Origin: Microcoleus sp. EPA2
GTDB taxonomy: Bacteria; Cyanobacteriota; Cyanobacteriia; Cyanobacteriales; Microcoleaceae
Assembly: GCA_020882975.1 (NCBI GenBank)
Contig: JAHRFD010000003.1
Location: forward strand, 68,732-132,731
DNA length: 64,000 bases
Reading direction: 5' to 3'
Shown piece by piece: positions 7,274-16,561 of the stretch (positions within the stretch are counted from its first letter, which is position 1; each line of letters opens with the position of its first letter). Under the pieces are notes generated by a model. It did no database searches, had not been told where the DNA came from, and saw only the letters and a list, made by a program, of their open reading frames with translations. The position numbers and the translations under genes were made by a program.

Positions 7274-7996
7274 ATGACAGCAGTTCAAGAACTACCCCCT
7301 TCCCAAGACATCCCACAAAATGTTATCTTTCCCCCAGGTGACTTATATAGTGACGAACCTCCTGTGGAAACCGAACTTCATCTCCGACAAATAATCCTAT
7401 TGCTGCAATGCTTAGAATGGCTGTGGCAAGATAGAAATGACTTCTATGCTGTTGGCAATCTTACCATCTACTACAGTCCCCGCCAGCTTAAATCTGAATT
7501 GTGTCGAGGCCCAGACTTTTTTGTAGTTTTGGGAACCGAACGAAAAGCTCGTAAAAGTTGGGCTGTTTGGGAAGAAGATGGCAAATATCCTAATGTAATT
7601 GTCGAAATTCTTTCGCCAACAACAGCGGCAATTGATAAAGGTTTCAAGAAACTACTTTATCAAAATACGTTTCGCACCCATGATTATTTCTGGTTCAATC
7701 CGTATAATTTAGAATTGGCTGGGTTTCATTTAGTCGATGGCGAATACCAACCGCTGGAACCAAATTCCCAAGGACATTTGTTCAGTCAACAACTAGATTT
7801 ATATCTGGGAATACATGACCAAAAATTGCGTTTGTTCACAACAGCAGGAGAACTGATTCCCAGCCCGGAAGAGGTGGCTCAAACAGAGACACAACGTGCC
7901 ACACAAGAGGCACAACGTGCTGAACAACAGACACAACGTGCCGATCGCCTAGCGGCAAAACTGCGAGAATTAAATATTGACCCTGATACAATTTAG
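7274..7996 (+). CDS. Uma2 family endonuclease-like protein (DUF820)
   Basis: A 240-residue protein of the DUF820/Uma2 PD-(D/E)XK nuclease fold, a family greatly expanded in cyanobacteria. Conserved segments are CRGPDFFVVLG (Asp about residue 80), NVIVEILSPTT (Glu about 111) and a downstream Lys in DKGFKKLLY. The C-terminal 40 residues are a coiled coil of imperfect ET/QRATQEAQRA repeats, also common in the family. It lies alone between the MITE-like element and a convergent ABC ATPase gene. Biological substrate is unknown. A second, divergent Uma2 protein is encoded at 43447-44106. Confidence 0.85.
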   Translation: MTAVQELPPSQDIPQNVIFPPGDLYSDEPPVETELHLRQIILLLQCLEWLWQDRNDFYAVGNLTIYYSPRQLKSELCRGPDFFVVLGTERKARKSWAVWEEDGKYPNVIVEILSPTTAAIDKGFKKLLYQNTFRTHDYFWFNPYNLELAGFHLVDGEYQPLEPNSQGHLFSQQLDLYLGIHDQKLRLFTTAGELIPSPEEVAQTETQRATQEAQRAEQQTQRADRLAAKLRELNIDPDTI

Positions 7997-8089
7997 CAAT
8001 TTTTCTTGATAGAGTAGCGAAGTTGATATGAGTCAAATAAATCCCGATCGCATTACTGGAACAATTGCGATCGAAGTCTTGCCCCAATC

Positions 8090-8168
8090 AAACGGGCCCC
8101 ATAGCCCGTTTATCTAGTCCGCGCAGGCGGACATTGTTTGTGTAGACGCGGTTTCAACCGCGGGGTTT
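8090..8168. repeat. Dispersed-type hairpin cluster between convergent genes
   Basis: Three palindromes lie in a row: AAACGGGC/GCCCGTTT (8090-8111), GTCCGCGCAGGCGGAC (8117-8132) and CGCGGTTTCAACCGCG (8147-8162). They are placed where either convergent gene could terminate and resemble dispersed repeats seen in cyanobacterial genomes. No T-run clearly identifies a terminator. Confidence 0.65.
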
Positions 8169-8212
8169 TCTTGGTTTCAACAACATATTTTCAACCATCG
8201 ACTTTATCAACT

Positions 8213-9202
8213 TCAACTACTCGAATAAATCCCTCTTTCTTCCAGTTGCTGCATAAAAAACTCTTCCAAACTAGGCTTAGCCAAATTCATCCCTATTAGC
8301 TGCCCTCCCGTAGCGCTCAGACTAGACATAAACTGCTTCGGATCGCCCTGCAAATGACCGTACCAGACCTCATTATCAACTTCCAGATCCGGTATCCATT
8401 TTTTCAAAATATTCAAATGGCCACCCCTACCTTCAACCCGATAAGTTTCAGTATTACCCAATAGTTCATCGATCGCACCAATGCAGATTAACTCACCTCT
8501 CGCCAAAATTGCCACGCGATCGCAAATCTTCTCCACATCTGAAAGTACATGAGAATTAAAAAAAATCGTTTTTCCTTGACTTTTCAGCGATAAAATGATC
8601 TCCCGCATCTGATAGCGTCCCATCGGATCTAAACCCGACATCGGCTCATCTAAAAATACCACCTCTGGATTATTAATCAAAGCTTGAGCCATGCCAATTC
8701 GTTGCAGCATACCCTTAGAATATTGTCGCAATTGCTTTTTGATTGCCGCCGATTGAGCTAGCCCAACTAAGTCTAGCAAATGCGGAATTCGCTGTCGCTG
8801 AATCGAGGGAGGAATTTGAAACAAACCCGCTGCAAATTGCAGAAATTCCCAGCCCGTGAGATAATCGTAAAAATAGGGATTTTCTGGCAAATAGCCAACT
8901 CGTTGCTTCACCGCGCGATCGCCCAAAGGCCTCCCCAACAACAGCGCCCTACCAGAAGTAGGCCGCACTATACCCAGCAAAGTTTTCAGCAGGGTAGTTT
9001 TCCCCGCCCCATTTTGTCCTAACAGCCCGAAAGTTTCGCCCTCAGTGACAGTCAGAGTACAATTTTTCAGCGATTCAATTTTTTGGTTCATCCAGAAGCC
9101 TGTACGGTAGAACTTCCCCAGATTAAATGTTTCCACCACAGGGGCTGCGACGGGCATCTCGATGGGATTTGGCGCATCTATAAGAGGTTCCATTTTCGTC
9201 AT
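8213..9202 (-). CDS. ABC transporter ATP-binding protein (CcmA/NatA type)
   Basis: A 329-residue ATPase with Walker A GLLGQNGAGKTT, signature LRQYSKGMLQR, Walker B VVFLDEPMSGLDP and H-loop FFNSHVLSDVEK. The C-terminal about 90 residues match the extension found in ABC-2-type exporter or gliding-type ATPases. I chose the ATG at 9202 (MTKMEPL); a GTG five codons upstream and an ATG three codons downstream are possible. No permease gene lies next to it: downstream is the convergent Uma2 gene and upstream a divergent small membrane protein. The partner membrane subunit must be encoded elsewhere. Confidence 0.9.
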   Translation of the reverse strand: MTKMEPLIDAPNPIEMPVAAPVVETFNLGKFYRTGFWMNQKIESLKNCTLTVTEGETFGLLGQNGAGKTTLLKTLLGIVRPTSGRALLLGRPLGDRAVKQRVGYLPENPYFYDYLTGWEFLQFAAGLFQIPPSIQRQRIPHLLDLVGLAQSAAIKKQLRQYSKGMLQRIGMAQALINNPEVVFLDEPMSGLDPMGRYQMREIILSLKSQGKTIFFNSHVLSDVEKICDRVAILARGELICIGAIDELLGNTETYRVEGRGGHLNILKKWIPDLEVDNEVWYGHLQGDPKQFMSSLSATGGQLIGMNLAKPSLEEFFMQQLEERGIYSSS

Positions 9203-9303
9203 ATAAATAAGTAGCACCTGATTATATTCTATTGCATAAGTCCTGTAATCATGACTCCCTTTAATGTTAAACTTATATTAGCTGTACCTAATTATTACTG
9301 AAT

Positions 9304-9489
9304 ATGGAACGTTCAAAAATTATTGCTATTATCACCGGCGTGTTTTCTATAGTATTAGCACTGGGCTATTTGCTGCTCGTCACTCTTCTGGACTTCCGAG
9401 GCGAAATGGTTCCCGCACCCCAAAGTCAATTGCCAGCATCAGTCCAAATTCAGCAATTAGCAACTGCTAACAAGACTGGGCTAGGGTAG
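9304..9489 (+). CDS. Small single-span membrane protein, unknown function
   Basis: A 61-residue protein with one strong transmembrane helix (about residues 5-30, IIAIITGVFSIVLALGYLLL), then a short polar, proline-containing tail. It is divergent from the ABC ATPase gene with about 100 bp between starts. It lies outside repeats and has gene-like codon use, so I regard it as real. I do not recognise the family. A link to the divergent ATPase is only positional. Confidence 0.55.
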   Translation: MERSKIIAIITGVFSIVLALGYLLLVTLLDFRGEMVPAPQSQLPASVQIQQLATANKTGLG

Positions 9490-9510
9490 TTATGAGTTAT
9501 TGGTTATGGG

Positions 9511-9690
9511 TTATTTGTTATTTGTTATTTGTTATTTGTTATTTGTGAAAACGGAGCGATTAGGAAAGCGCATCAAGAGCATGGGCAGTTGTTATAATTG
9601 GCCACGGGAATTGGAACCACTGACCAAAAAACAACAAAATCAATAACCACTAATAACAAACAACAAATAACCAATAACAAATAACTAACA
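9511..9690. repeat. Inverted STRR tracts (TTATTTG heptamers)
   Basis: Repeated TTATTTG at 9511-9546 faces complementary AATAACC/AACAAAT tracts at 9630-9690. The facing tracts could form a long hairpin in the 3' region between the two flanking genes. No gene is seen. Confidence 0.75.
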
Positions 9691-9691
9691 A

Positions 9692-10621
9692 CTAATATAA
9701 ATGAATTGCTTTAATCATGTGATAAGCAATCAAAAGTTGAGTCAAAGCTAACGGGTAACTTTGTAAAACTTCGCCAGTTGTACCCACAAGTTTGCCAATT
9801 TCAGAATTACCTTCAGTCGAGCAAAAGCCTCGCAAATGTGGCATTTCGTTACACAAAATCTTTTCCAATTCGTGTACCTGTTCGCTAGTAGCGTGGGAGT
9901 CTACTTCCAAGACATCAACGGGTTTGCCCATATCCCGATCGAGCTCTAAGCGAATGGCGGGTTTAAAATTATCACTACCTTGGCTTAAAATCTCAGTGAA
10001 ATCTGGGTGAGGAATGGTCGGTCTCAGGACTAAACGGACGCTCAAATTTACTTCATTGTCCTCTTCTGGTAAATAAAAAGTAACGACAACATCAGCAAAC
10101 TTGCGCTGGGGACGAATAAAGTCTTCGGAATCATTTTCCCGCTTTTTCATTTCCGCAAGTACCTGTTCTTCAGTATAGCCACGCTTCATAATATCGCGCT
10201 TAACTTTCCACTGAGTTCGCAGTTCTTCTGGGGGAGCAAGATACACTTTTACATCATAGGAATCGCGGATTGCACGAGTTGAATAACCCAGCAAACCTTC
10301 CACTATCACAAATTTGCTGGGCTTGATGTATTCCGGGGGGTCAAATGTACCTGTGCTGTGATTATAAATGGGTTTGAGAATAGCTTGACCGGTACGTAAC
10401 AGACTTAGGTGCTGTTGCATGATATCTAGGTAATTGCAGTCAGGATGCAATGCTGTAAGCCCTATTTGGGCCCGCTGCGTCCTGTCGTAGCGGTGATAGT
10501 CATCGGTACAAATAATGGTGACATTTTCTGGTCCCAATACTTGTGCAATTCCCTTGGTCAGGGTGGTTTTGCCTGCTGCGCTGTCTCCGACAATACCTAG
10601 AATGATTGGTCGATCGCTCAT
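9692..10621 (-). CDS. Phosphoribulokinase-family protein, non-canonical paralogue
   Basis: A 309-residue P-loop kinase of the phosphoribulokinase/uridine kinase family. It has GIVGDSAAGKTTLTKG (about residues 9-24), ICTDDYHRYDR and IYNHSTGTFDPPE, all close to PRK. Canonical cyanobacterial PRK has GDSGCGKST with a redox-regulated Cys. Here that Cys is Ala, while the second Cys (before TDDYH) remains, so thioredoxin-type disulfide control is not expected. The C-terminal half also differs from Calvin-cycle PRK. The start is the ATG at 10621, supported by a CAGGGA Shine-Dalgarno 7 bp upstream; an upstream TTG is less likely. Substrate is uncertain, and the main PRK is probably elsewhere. Confidence 0.75.
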   Translation of the reverse strand: MSDRPIILGIVGDSAAGKTTLTKGIAQVLGPENVTIICTDDYHRYDRTQRAQIGLTALHPDCNYLDIMQQHLSLLRTGQAILKPIYNHSTGTFDPPEYIKPSKFVIVEGLLGYSTRAIRDSYDVKVYLAPPEELRTQWKVKRDIMKRGYTEEQVLAEMKKRENDSEDFIRPQRKFADVVVTFYLPEEDNEVNLSVRLVLRPTIPHPDFTEILSQGSDNFKPAIRLELDRDMGKPVDVLEVDSHATSEQVHELEKILCNEMPHLRGFCSTEGNSEIGKLVGTTGEVLQSYPLALTQLLIAYHMIKAIHLY

Positions 10622-10702
10622 GTTTTTTTCCCTGCCAAACAATACTAATTTTTGTTGTAAACTTTAAATCTTATCAAAATTGTGTTCGATGCGATCGCTT
10701 AA

Positions 10703-10819
10703 GAAAGGAAGAAGGAAGAAGGAAGAAGTCACCCCCCCAGCCCCCCAAGGGGGGAAATTTAGGAAAAAGGAAGAAGACCCTTCGGCTTCGCTTCGCCCCA
10801 TGCCCCATGCCCCATGCCC
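10703..10819. repeat. STRR tracts downstream of the DUF697 GTPase
   Basis: Heptamers of AAGGAAG type (10703-10728) and CCCCATG type (10795-10819) flank a C/G-run palindrome, between the PRK-like gene start and the GTPase stop. Confidence 0.75.
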
Positions 10820-10821
10820 AA

Positions 10822-12465
10822 TTACCACTCATCCTTTTGTTTGTTGCTGTAAGTTTCCCAATCTTCATATTCCTGCGAACGATACAAGGGTTCCGGTTCT
10901 ATTTTAGATTCTAATTCGGCTACTATTTCTAATTCTGATTCTTCTGACTTTTGATAAATATTCAAAGGTTCGACGACGCGGGCGATCGCATCTTTAACAA
11001 AAGCCTTCACAAACTCATCTTTCCGATTTAATTGAAACTGCCTTTGCACTACTTCCGCAATCCCACCGTCACCCCAATCTTGGTCATGTCGAAAATATTC
11101 AATAAAACTTTTACCCGCAATTCTAGTTAAATAAGCAGCACTAACTGCTTGAATAGCCTTGCCAAGTACAAACCCAGCTACACTTAACTGAAGTGCCCTT
11201 GACACTATTTGAATTACACCTTCAACTATCCCCAAACTAGCTAAGGTTTTTGCCAGAGAGAATGCCAATTCTTTAGCACGATCGATATTTAATTCACAAC
11301 CATAAATCTTGCTAATTTCTACTACCATTTGAGCGTTAACTGCTGCTGTTGCCAGTAAATCTACCACTGGCAAAGGCGTTACAGCAATGACTCCGGCCCC
11401 AATCCACTGAAATCGCTCCACTACCTTATCAGCTTGCCTGCGTCTTTGCGCGTCAATTAACTTGCGAGCTTGGTCTCCCAAGTGCTGAGATTGCAACAAA
11501 ATATTATCAGCAATTAAATCTTCTCCTTCCGCTCGCAAAATCGCAGCAACGCGCCGAATTAATGGCATAATATCCGGGTCAGGCTGAAAAATTGTGCCGT
11601 TTTCCAGCCTCACTGGTTGAGGATTAGCGCTAATTTCTACCACATCCATTGTCGCTACCAAACCCTTAACTCGTTCCCGGAGTCGAGAGAGAATTTCCTC
11701 TCTGTCGCTGTCGAGATAAAGGTCAATTTTATTAAAAACTACGATCGACCTTTTGCCAATTTCCGCCAAATTACGCAGCGGTTCATATTCAGATTTGCGC
11801 AAATCGCCATCCAAAACAAATAAGATCAAATCAGCCCTCGCCGCCAACTGTCTTGCCAACTCCTCCCTGTAGGTGCCGGCTACTCCCGCTTCCAATATGC
11901 CTGGGGTATCAGTAATTGCTAATTCTCGATCGATCCCTTTCAATTTGAGAGTGTAAGTTGCTTCAACTTCCGTAGTTCCCATCGGCGCGCCTACCTGTCC
12001 CGCCATCCTTCCCACCAGGGCATTCACCGCAGAAGTTTTGCCCGCAGAACCGGTGCCGAACACAACTATCCGAATGCTACCGCGAGCCATACTAGCTTCA
12101 ATTTCTCGCGCTTTTAACAGCAAAGCTTGCCGTGCTACTTCATCTTGAATGCGATCGACTTGTTGCCGAATTGCTTTCAAATTTTCTGTAGCAGCTTCAC
12201 TTTTTATCACCGGAACCTTGGGCTTAATCACCCGTTTTCCCTTAGTTTTTTGAGGAATTTTTAGCAGATTCAAGTAATAAACAATCGCAAATATTAGCGT
12301 ACCCAAAAGTACCACGATCGCCAAAATCAGCAAATTAGCCAGCAGCGGAGACGCAGACCACGCAACTTGAGTATAAAGTCCCGTTAAGGAACTGACCAGC
12401 CCAATAATCAGCCCCAGGGTGAGGCAGATAGTCGCGATTAATGTTAACAGACGTGGCAAAGACAT
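10822..12465 (-). CDS. Membrane-anchored Era-like GTPase with DUF697 domain
   Basis: A 547-residue protein. Two N-terminal transmembrane helices (about 7-30, 41-66) precede a GTPase domain with G1 FGTGSAGKTS (about 137-145), G3 DTPG (186-189), G4 NKID (245-248) and a G5-like EISA. The C-terminal part (about 345-500, AVTPLPVVDLLATAAVNAQM and similar) is DUF697, a hydrophobic domain of the YcjF/Slr1462 type that associates with membranes. Such proteins are common in cyanobacteria; function is unknown, with membrane remodelling or stress roles suspected. The acidic tail ends just before STRR repeats. It is a single gene, divergent from the DUF937 gene. Confidence 0.85.
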   Translation of the reverse strand: MSLPRLLTLIATICLTLGLIIGLVSSLTGLYTQVAWSASPLLANLLILAIVVLLGTLIFAIVYYLNLLKIPQKTKGKRVIKPKVPVIKSEAATENLKAIRQQVDRIQDEVARQALLLKAREIEASMARGSIRIVVFGTGSAGKTSAVNALVGRMAGQVGAPMGTTEVEATYTLKLKGIDRELAITDTPGILEAGVAGTYREELARQLAARADLILFVLDGDLRKSEYEPLRNLAEIGKRSIVVFNKIDLYLDSDREEILSRLRERVKGLVATMDVVEISANPQPVRLENGTIFQPDPDIMPLIRRVAAILRAEGEDLIADNILLQSQHLGDQARKLIDAQRRRQADKVVERFQWIGAGVIAVTPLPVVDLLATAAVNAQMVVEISKIYGCELNIDRAKELAFSLAKTLASLGIVEGVIQIVSRALQLSVAGFVLGKAIQAVSAAYLTRIAGKSFIEYFRHDQDWGDGGIAEVVQRQFQLNRKDEFVKAFVKDAIARVVEPLNIYQKSEESELEIVAELESKIEPEPLYRSQEYEDWETYSNKQKDEW

Positions 12466-12553
12466 GAGCGACAGCGACCAATAAAAAGCTTGATGCTTTG
12501 ATTTTTACATTTTATTTTCTATAGTTGAGTAATCATAGTAAGGAGCCAAAGTT

Positions 12554-13084
12554 ATGGGACTATTTGACCAAATTTTAAGCGCGATCGACAATCCCAACCA
12601 ACAAGCAAGTCCCAATCAGTTGGGCGGTATTCTGAGTGCAGTAGAACAGTTGAGCGGCAACCAGGGCGTAGATGTCGGCACAACTGAGTTAGCGATGTCG
12701 GTTTTAGGCGGCTACGTGCGCTCGGCTTTACAAGATGTGCGATCGCAATCAGGAGATGCACAAGCACAACAAGTTGTCAACCAATTTAGCGGCACAAATC
12801 CCAATCCCCAAGCAGTACATAGTTTATTCGGAAACAACCAGTTAATCCAAATAGTTCAGGATATTGCTCACAGAACAGGCTTGAATAACGCCACAGTCCA
12901 AGCAATGATACCGGTGTTAGTACCCCTAGTGCTCAATTTGCTGCAAACCGGCAGCAACACCCAGAATCCTGCCCCTGGGGGAAATTCAGTTTTGAATGCG
13001 TTTTTAGATGCAGATGGAGACGGCGATGTAGATATTACAGACACAATTTCCATGGCCAGTCGCTTCTTAGCTCAGCGCAGTTAA
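12554..13084 (+). CDS. DUF937 protein with C-terminal EF-hand/dockerin-like loop
   Basis: A 176-residue protein starting MGLFDQILSAIDNPNQQ, typical of DUF937 (YidB-like). Its Gly/Asn/Gln-rich helical body is followed by a C-terminal DADGDGDVDITDTISMASRF segment. That acidic loop (about residues 151-163) fits a calcium-binding EF-hand or single dockerin-type loop, an addition to the usual DUF937 core. A Shine-Dalgarno AAGGAG lies about 9 bp upstream of ATG 12554. It is divergent from the GTPase gene and convergent with ilvD. Function of the family is unknown. Confidence 0.8.
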   Translation: MGLFDQILSAIDNPNQQASPNQLGGILSAVEQLSGNQGVDVGTTELAMSVLGGYVRSALQDVRSQSGDAQAQQVVNQFSGTNPNPQAVHSLFGNNQLIQIVQDIAHRTGLNNATVQAMIPVLVPLVLNLLQTGSNTQNPAPGGNSVLNAFLDADGDGDVDITDTISMASRFLAQRS

Positions 13085-13088
13085 TTTG

Positions 13089-13168
13089 GGAATGGGGGAA
13101 TAGGGGAATGGGGAATTGGGCATTGTGAAGTCGAAGCACTTTCTTCCCTATTCCCTATTCCCTATTCC
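13089..13168. repeat. STRR tracts between convergent genes
   Basis: GGGGAAT-type heptamers at 13089-13120 face the complementary ATTCCCT heptamers at 13144-13168. The tracts form an inverted pair between the DUF937 and ilvD stop codons and could act as a bidirectional terminator-like structure. Confidence 0.75.
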
Positions 13169-13172
13169 TTCT

Positions 13173-14858
13173 TTAACCCAAACCCAAATCAGTCACAGCA
13201 CCGAGACTGCTAGAAGAAACCAACTTAGCGTATTTAGCCAAAACTCCCCTGGTATAACGTGGCCCAGGAGCCTGCCAAGCACTCCGTCGTTGCTCCAATT
13301 CTGCCTCAGAAACATTGAGTTGCAACAAGCGATTGTGAGCATCAATTGTGATTGAATCACCCTCTGCTACCAGAGCAATTGTGCCACCAACTTGTGCTTC
13401 CGGTGCAACATGACCCACAACCATGCCGTAAGTCCCGCCAGAAAAACGGCCGTCCGTAATTAACCCTACGGAATCACCCAAACCAGCGCCAATAATTGCG
13501 GAAGTTGGTGCTAGCATTTCCCGCATTCCAGGCCCGCCTTTTGGCCCTTCGTAGCGGATGACAATCACATCTCCCGGTTGAATTTTGCCGGCCAAAATAG
13601 CATCCAGACAGTTTTCTTCAGATTCAAATACTCGCGCAGGGCCGGTAATTGTCGGTTTCTTAACTCCGGTAATTTTAGCAACGGCTCCTTCTGATGCCAA
13701 ATTTCCTTTGAGAATTGCCAGGTGTCCTTGGGCGTAAAGTGGATTGTTCCAAGGGCGAATTACGTCTTGGTCGGTTCGGGGTTCGCTGGGAATATCTGCC
13801 AACACTTCAGCAACAGTTTTGCCGGTAATTGTTAGGGCGTCGCCGTGCAGCAAACCCTGTTCTAGCAGCATTTTCATCACTTGGGGAATGCCGCCGGCTT
13901 TGTGCAAATCTGTGGCTACATATTTACCGCTGGGTTTGAGGTCGCACAGCACTGGTACTTTGGCTCGAATTGTTTCAAAATCGTCGAGGGATAGTTCCAC
14001 ACCGATCGCATTGGAAATAGCTAATAAATGTAGCACAGCATTCGTTGAACCGCCTACTGCCATGATGACTGCGATCGCATTTTCAAAGGCCGCTCGTGTC
14101 AAAATTTGGCTAGGTAGCAACTGTTTGCGTACCGCCTCCACTAAAGCTTTGGCAGATTCTGCCGCGCTGTCAGCTTTTTCCGCATCCTCAGCAGCCATTG
14201 TCGAAGAATAGGGCAAACTCATCCCCATCGCCTCAAAGGCGCTCGACATGGTATTTGCTGTGAACATTCCACCACAAGAACCAGCGCCCGGACAAGCTTT
14301 TTGTTCTACTGCGGTGAGCTCCTCTTCGTCAATCTTGCCGGCGCTGAATTGACCGACAGCTTCAAAAGCGCTAACTACAGTTAAATCCCGTCCGTTGTGG
14401 TGTCCTGGTTTAATAGTGCCACCGTAGACAAAAATAGCAGGAATGTTCATGCGCGCGATCGCAATCATCGCCCCCGGCATATTCTTATCGCAACCGCCCA
14501 CAGCCAGCACACCGTCCATACTTTGACCATTGCAAACAGTTTCGATAGAATCAGCAATCACATCTCTCGACACCAGAGAATATTTCATCCCTTCAGTTCC
14601 CATCGAGATCCCGTCGCTGATCGTAATCGTACCAAACATCTGTGGCATCGCGCCCGCTTCCTTTGTAGCCGCAATCGCCCGCATAGCCAGTTCGTTCAAT
14701 CCCATATTGCAGGGCGTAATCGTACTGTACCCGTTAGCAATTCCCACAATCGGTTTAGTGAAATCGCCATCACCAAAACCTACCGCCCGCAGCATCGCCC
14801 GGTTGGGCGCACGCTGTACGCCTCCAGTCACAGCTTGGCTTCTCAAATTTTCAGGCAT
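13173..14858 (-). CDS. ilvD: Dihydroxy-acid dehydratase
   Basis: Catalyses dehydration of 2,3-dihydroxy-isovalerate and -methylvalerate in branched-chain amino acid synthesis, in the cytosol. The full-length 561-residue IlvD/Edd protein has the three cluster-ligand cysteines in TITPCNMG (Cys50), [10 protein letters not shown] (Cys123) and [14 protein letters not shown] (Cys195). This is the [2Fe-2S] plant/cyanobacterial type of spacing. C-terminal motifs [16 protein letters not shown] and DGRFSGGT are present. It stands alone; the neighbours are unrelated. No frameshift or missing residue is seen. Confidence 0.97.
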   Translation of the reverse strand: MPENLRSQAVTGGVQRAPNRAMLRAVGFGDGDFTKPIVGIANGYSTITPCNMGLNELAMRAIAATKEAGAMPQMFGTITISDGISMGTEGMKYSLVSRDVIADSIETVCNGQSMDGVLAVGGCDKNMPGAMIAIARMNIPAIFVYGGTIKPGHHNGRDLTVVSAFEAVGQFSAGKIDEEELTAVEQKACPGAGSCGGMFTANTMSSAFEAMGMSLPYSSTMAAEDAEKADSAAESAKALVEAVRKQLLPSQILTRAAFENAIAVIMAVGGSTNAVLHLLAISNAIGVELSLDDFETIRAKVPVLCDLKPSGKYVATDLHKAGGIPQVMKMLLEQGLLHGDALTITGKTVAEVLADIPSEPRTDQDVIRPWNNPLYAQGHLAILKGNLASEGAVAKITGVKKPTITGPARVFESEENCLDAILAGKIQPGDVIVIRYEGPKGGPGMREMLAPTSAIIGAGLGDSVGLITDGRFSGGTYGMVVGHVAPEAQVGGTIALVAEGDSITIDAHNRLLQLNVSEAELEQRRSAWQAPGPRYTRGVLAKYAKLVSSSSLGAVTDLGLG

Positions 14859-15002
14859 TGTGACATACTCCTACATTCATCATGCTTCACTTGACACTAA
14901 TACTACCTTTTGCCACTATTTGAGATGTTTCCCACTCTCAAATACCTTTCCAAAGCATTCGATACCGATGCGAAACTAATACCAAAATACGTAGTTAATA
15001 GA

Positions 15003-15166
15003 CTTAGCCAGACAGTAATTATTAGGCATATTTTTAATTCTAAAATCGACCTAAGCTATCTTCTCGTTTGACGATCGCTACGCACCTTGCCAGTTTGATT
15101 ACATGGTACAATACGACTGCCTATTTATTTTGAGGTGGTGCTTACCTAAAATCTGTCTGGCTTAGC
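15003..15166. repeat. Imperfect inverted repeat (CTTAGCCAGACAG)
   Basis: CTTAGCCAGACAG at 15003-15015 is matched in 12 of 13 positions by inverted CTGTCTGGCTTAG at 15154-15166. The enclosed 138 bp show no gene. It may be a small non-autonomous element in the 820-bp gene-poor stretch upstream of ilvD. That stretch otherwise holds the TnpB remnant and the hairpin GGGGTTTTAAACCCC at 15508-15522. Confidence 0.5.
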
Positions 15167-15204
15167 CTCTATTTTTTGAACCTTTTATTTTTCTAGATAT
15201 CCGA

Positions 15205-15372
15205 CGTTGACATAGCGCAGTATTTGTTTAAGTTGTATTTACCAACCTTTTTGTTGTCCATCCAATAGGGTATGCAGCTATTGCCGACAAACTCGGTGGT
15301 ACGAATTGCTTCATCTACTGCCATCAACTGACTAGATTTTCCCTAGGCTTTGAATTCAAAAACTACTATTAT
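15205..15372 (-). pseudogene. Remnant of IS200/IS605-family TnpB (N-terminal fragment)
   Basis: On the minus strand one frame reads VVFEFKA, a stop, then GKSSQL, AVDEAIRTTEFVGNSC, IPYWMDNKKVGKY and NLNKYCAM. This matches the N-terminus of a common TnpB subfamily (EFKA.GK..Q..A.DEAIRT..F.RNSC.RYWMDN). The in-frame TAG replaces the expected tyrosine codon after KA. Sequence similarity ends near 15205, so over 85% of the gene, including all RuvC catalytic residues, is gone. Confidence 0.75.
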
Positions 15373-15682
15373 GCTACCTCCCACATTATGCTACAAGTTC
15401 TAGCGTAGGAGAGTTGGTGGCGTAACAAAGCTTTACAATTCAAGCCTTCCTATCAGGCGATGTGCTGCCCTTGGGCGGAGCGGGCCTAAGCGCGTAGCCG
15501 AAGTAACGGGGTTTTAAACCCCATTTCCCCATCGAGGCACACAATACTTTGAGCCTTGCAAAAATTTTACCGATACTGATACTACAGTGTACAGGGTGAA
15601 TACCCTGGTTATCTGGGATGATGTGTATGGTATGACCCATCACTCTCCAACGTTTGAAACAAAAAATTGCGAGGCGAATCAC

Positions 15683-16525
15683 ATGGAGGCCGATCTAATT
15701 CTGAGGCAATATGCGGCCGGAGAAAGAATTTTTCGAGAGATTAACCTCGCGGGGGCTGACCTCAAAGGGGTAGACCTCAGCGAGGCTAACTTTACCAGAG
15801 CCAATTTCCAGCAGGCGAATCTCAAAGGTGCTAACCTCACCGGAGCCAACCTGCGCGAGGTGAAACTGGCTGGGGTGGATTTGACGGAAGCTAACCTCTG
15901 CGAAGCAAATTTAATTGGAACTGATTTGAGTCACGCTAATCTGAGTGGGGCCAACCTTACCGGAGCGAACCTGCGTGGCTCAATGGCGAGGGAAGTCAAC
16001 ATGAGCAAGGCTAACTTGACCGAAGCTAATTTGACGGAAGCCAACTTTACTGAAGCGAATTTGTTTGCAGCCAACTTAACGGACGCTAGCATGATCCGCA
16101 CTAATTTGATGAAAGCCAATTTGAGTTGGTCAACTCTCAAAGCGGTAAACCTGACAAATGCCATCCTCAGCGAGTCGGTTTTGGAAAGAGCTAATCTGAC
16201 AAAGGCAATTCTCAGCGGGGCAATTCTCAGCGGAGCCAACCTGACTGGTGCAGACTTGCGCGAAGTAAAAATGATTGGTGCTAATCTCAGCGAAGCTAAT
16301 CTTAATAATGCTAATTTGAGAGTCGCTAATATCAGTTGGTCTAGCCTCCGGGGAGCTAATTTGAGCGGTGCTAATTTGTACCGCGCACAACTTTGTTGGT
16401 CTAATTTAAGCGGAGCGGTACTGGTAGAAACTGTTTTGATTGATGCTAACCTCAATCGAGCTAACTTCCGGGATGCAGATTTAAGACGGGCGATTATGCC
16501 TGACGGCACAACTAATGATGCTTAA
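15683..16525 (+). CDS. Pentapeptide-repeat protein
   Basis: A 280-residue protein built almost entirely of A(D/N)Lxx pentapeptides from about residue 18 to 275, about 50 repeats. These are expected to form a right-handed quadrilateral beta helix. Three blocks contain Trp at the same phase (LSWSTL, ISWSSL, LCWSNL), marking a longer internal periodicity. I chose ATG 15683 (MEADLILRQYAAGERIF) because GAGG lies 8 bp upstream and the family usually starts there; an upstream ATG at 15587 would add 32 unrelated residues. No signal peptide or membrane helix is seen. Function is unknown. Confidence 0.85.
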   Translation: MEADLILRQYAAGERIFREINLAGADLKGVDLSEANFTRANFQQANLKGANLTGANLREVKLAGVDLTEANLCEANLIGTDLSHANLSGANLTGANLRGSMAREVNMSKANLTEANLTEANFTEANLFAANLTDASMIRTNLMKANLSWSTLKAVNLTNAILSESVLERANLTKAILSGAILSGANLTGADLREVKMIGANLSEANLNNANLRVANISWSSLRGANLSGANLYRAQLCWSNLSGAVLVETVLIDANLNRANFRDADLRRAIMPDGTTNDA

Positions 16526-16561
16526 AAAGTTGTAAGTTGACTGTTAAACATTAACCGTTGA

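Noticed and set aside
9692-10621. Calling this gene the Calvin-cycle phosphoribulokinase (prk)
   Set aside because: The regulatory Cys in the P-loop is Ala and the C-terminal half diverges, so I keep it as a family paralogue.
15440-15682. Minus-strand 80-codon frame upstream of the pentapeptide gene
   Set aside because: No family resemblance or Shine-Dalgarno; it crosses a hairpin repeat and the probable promoter region.
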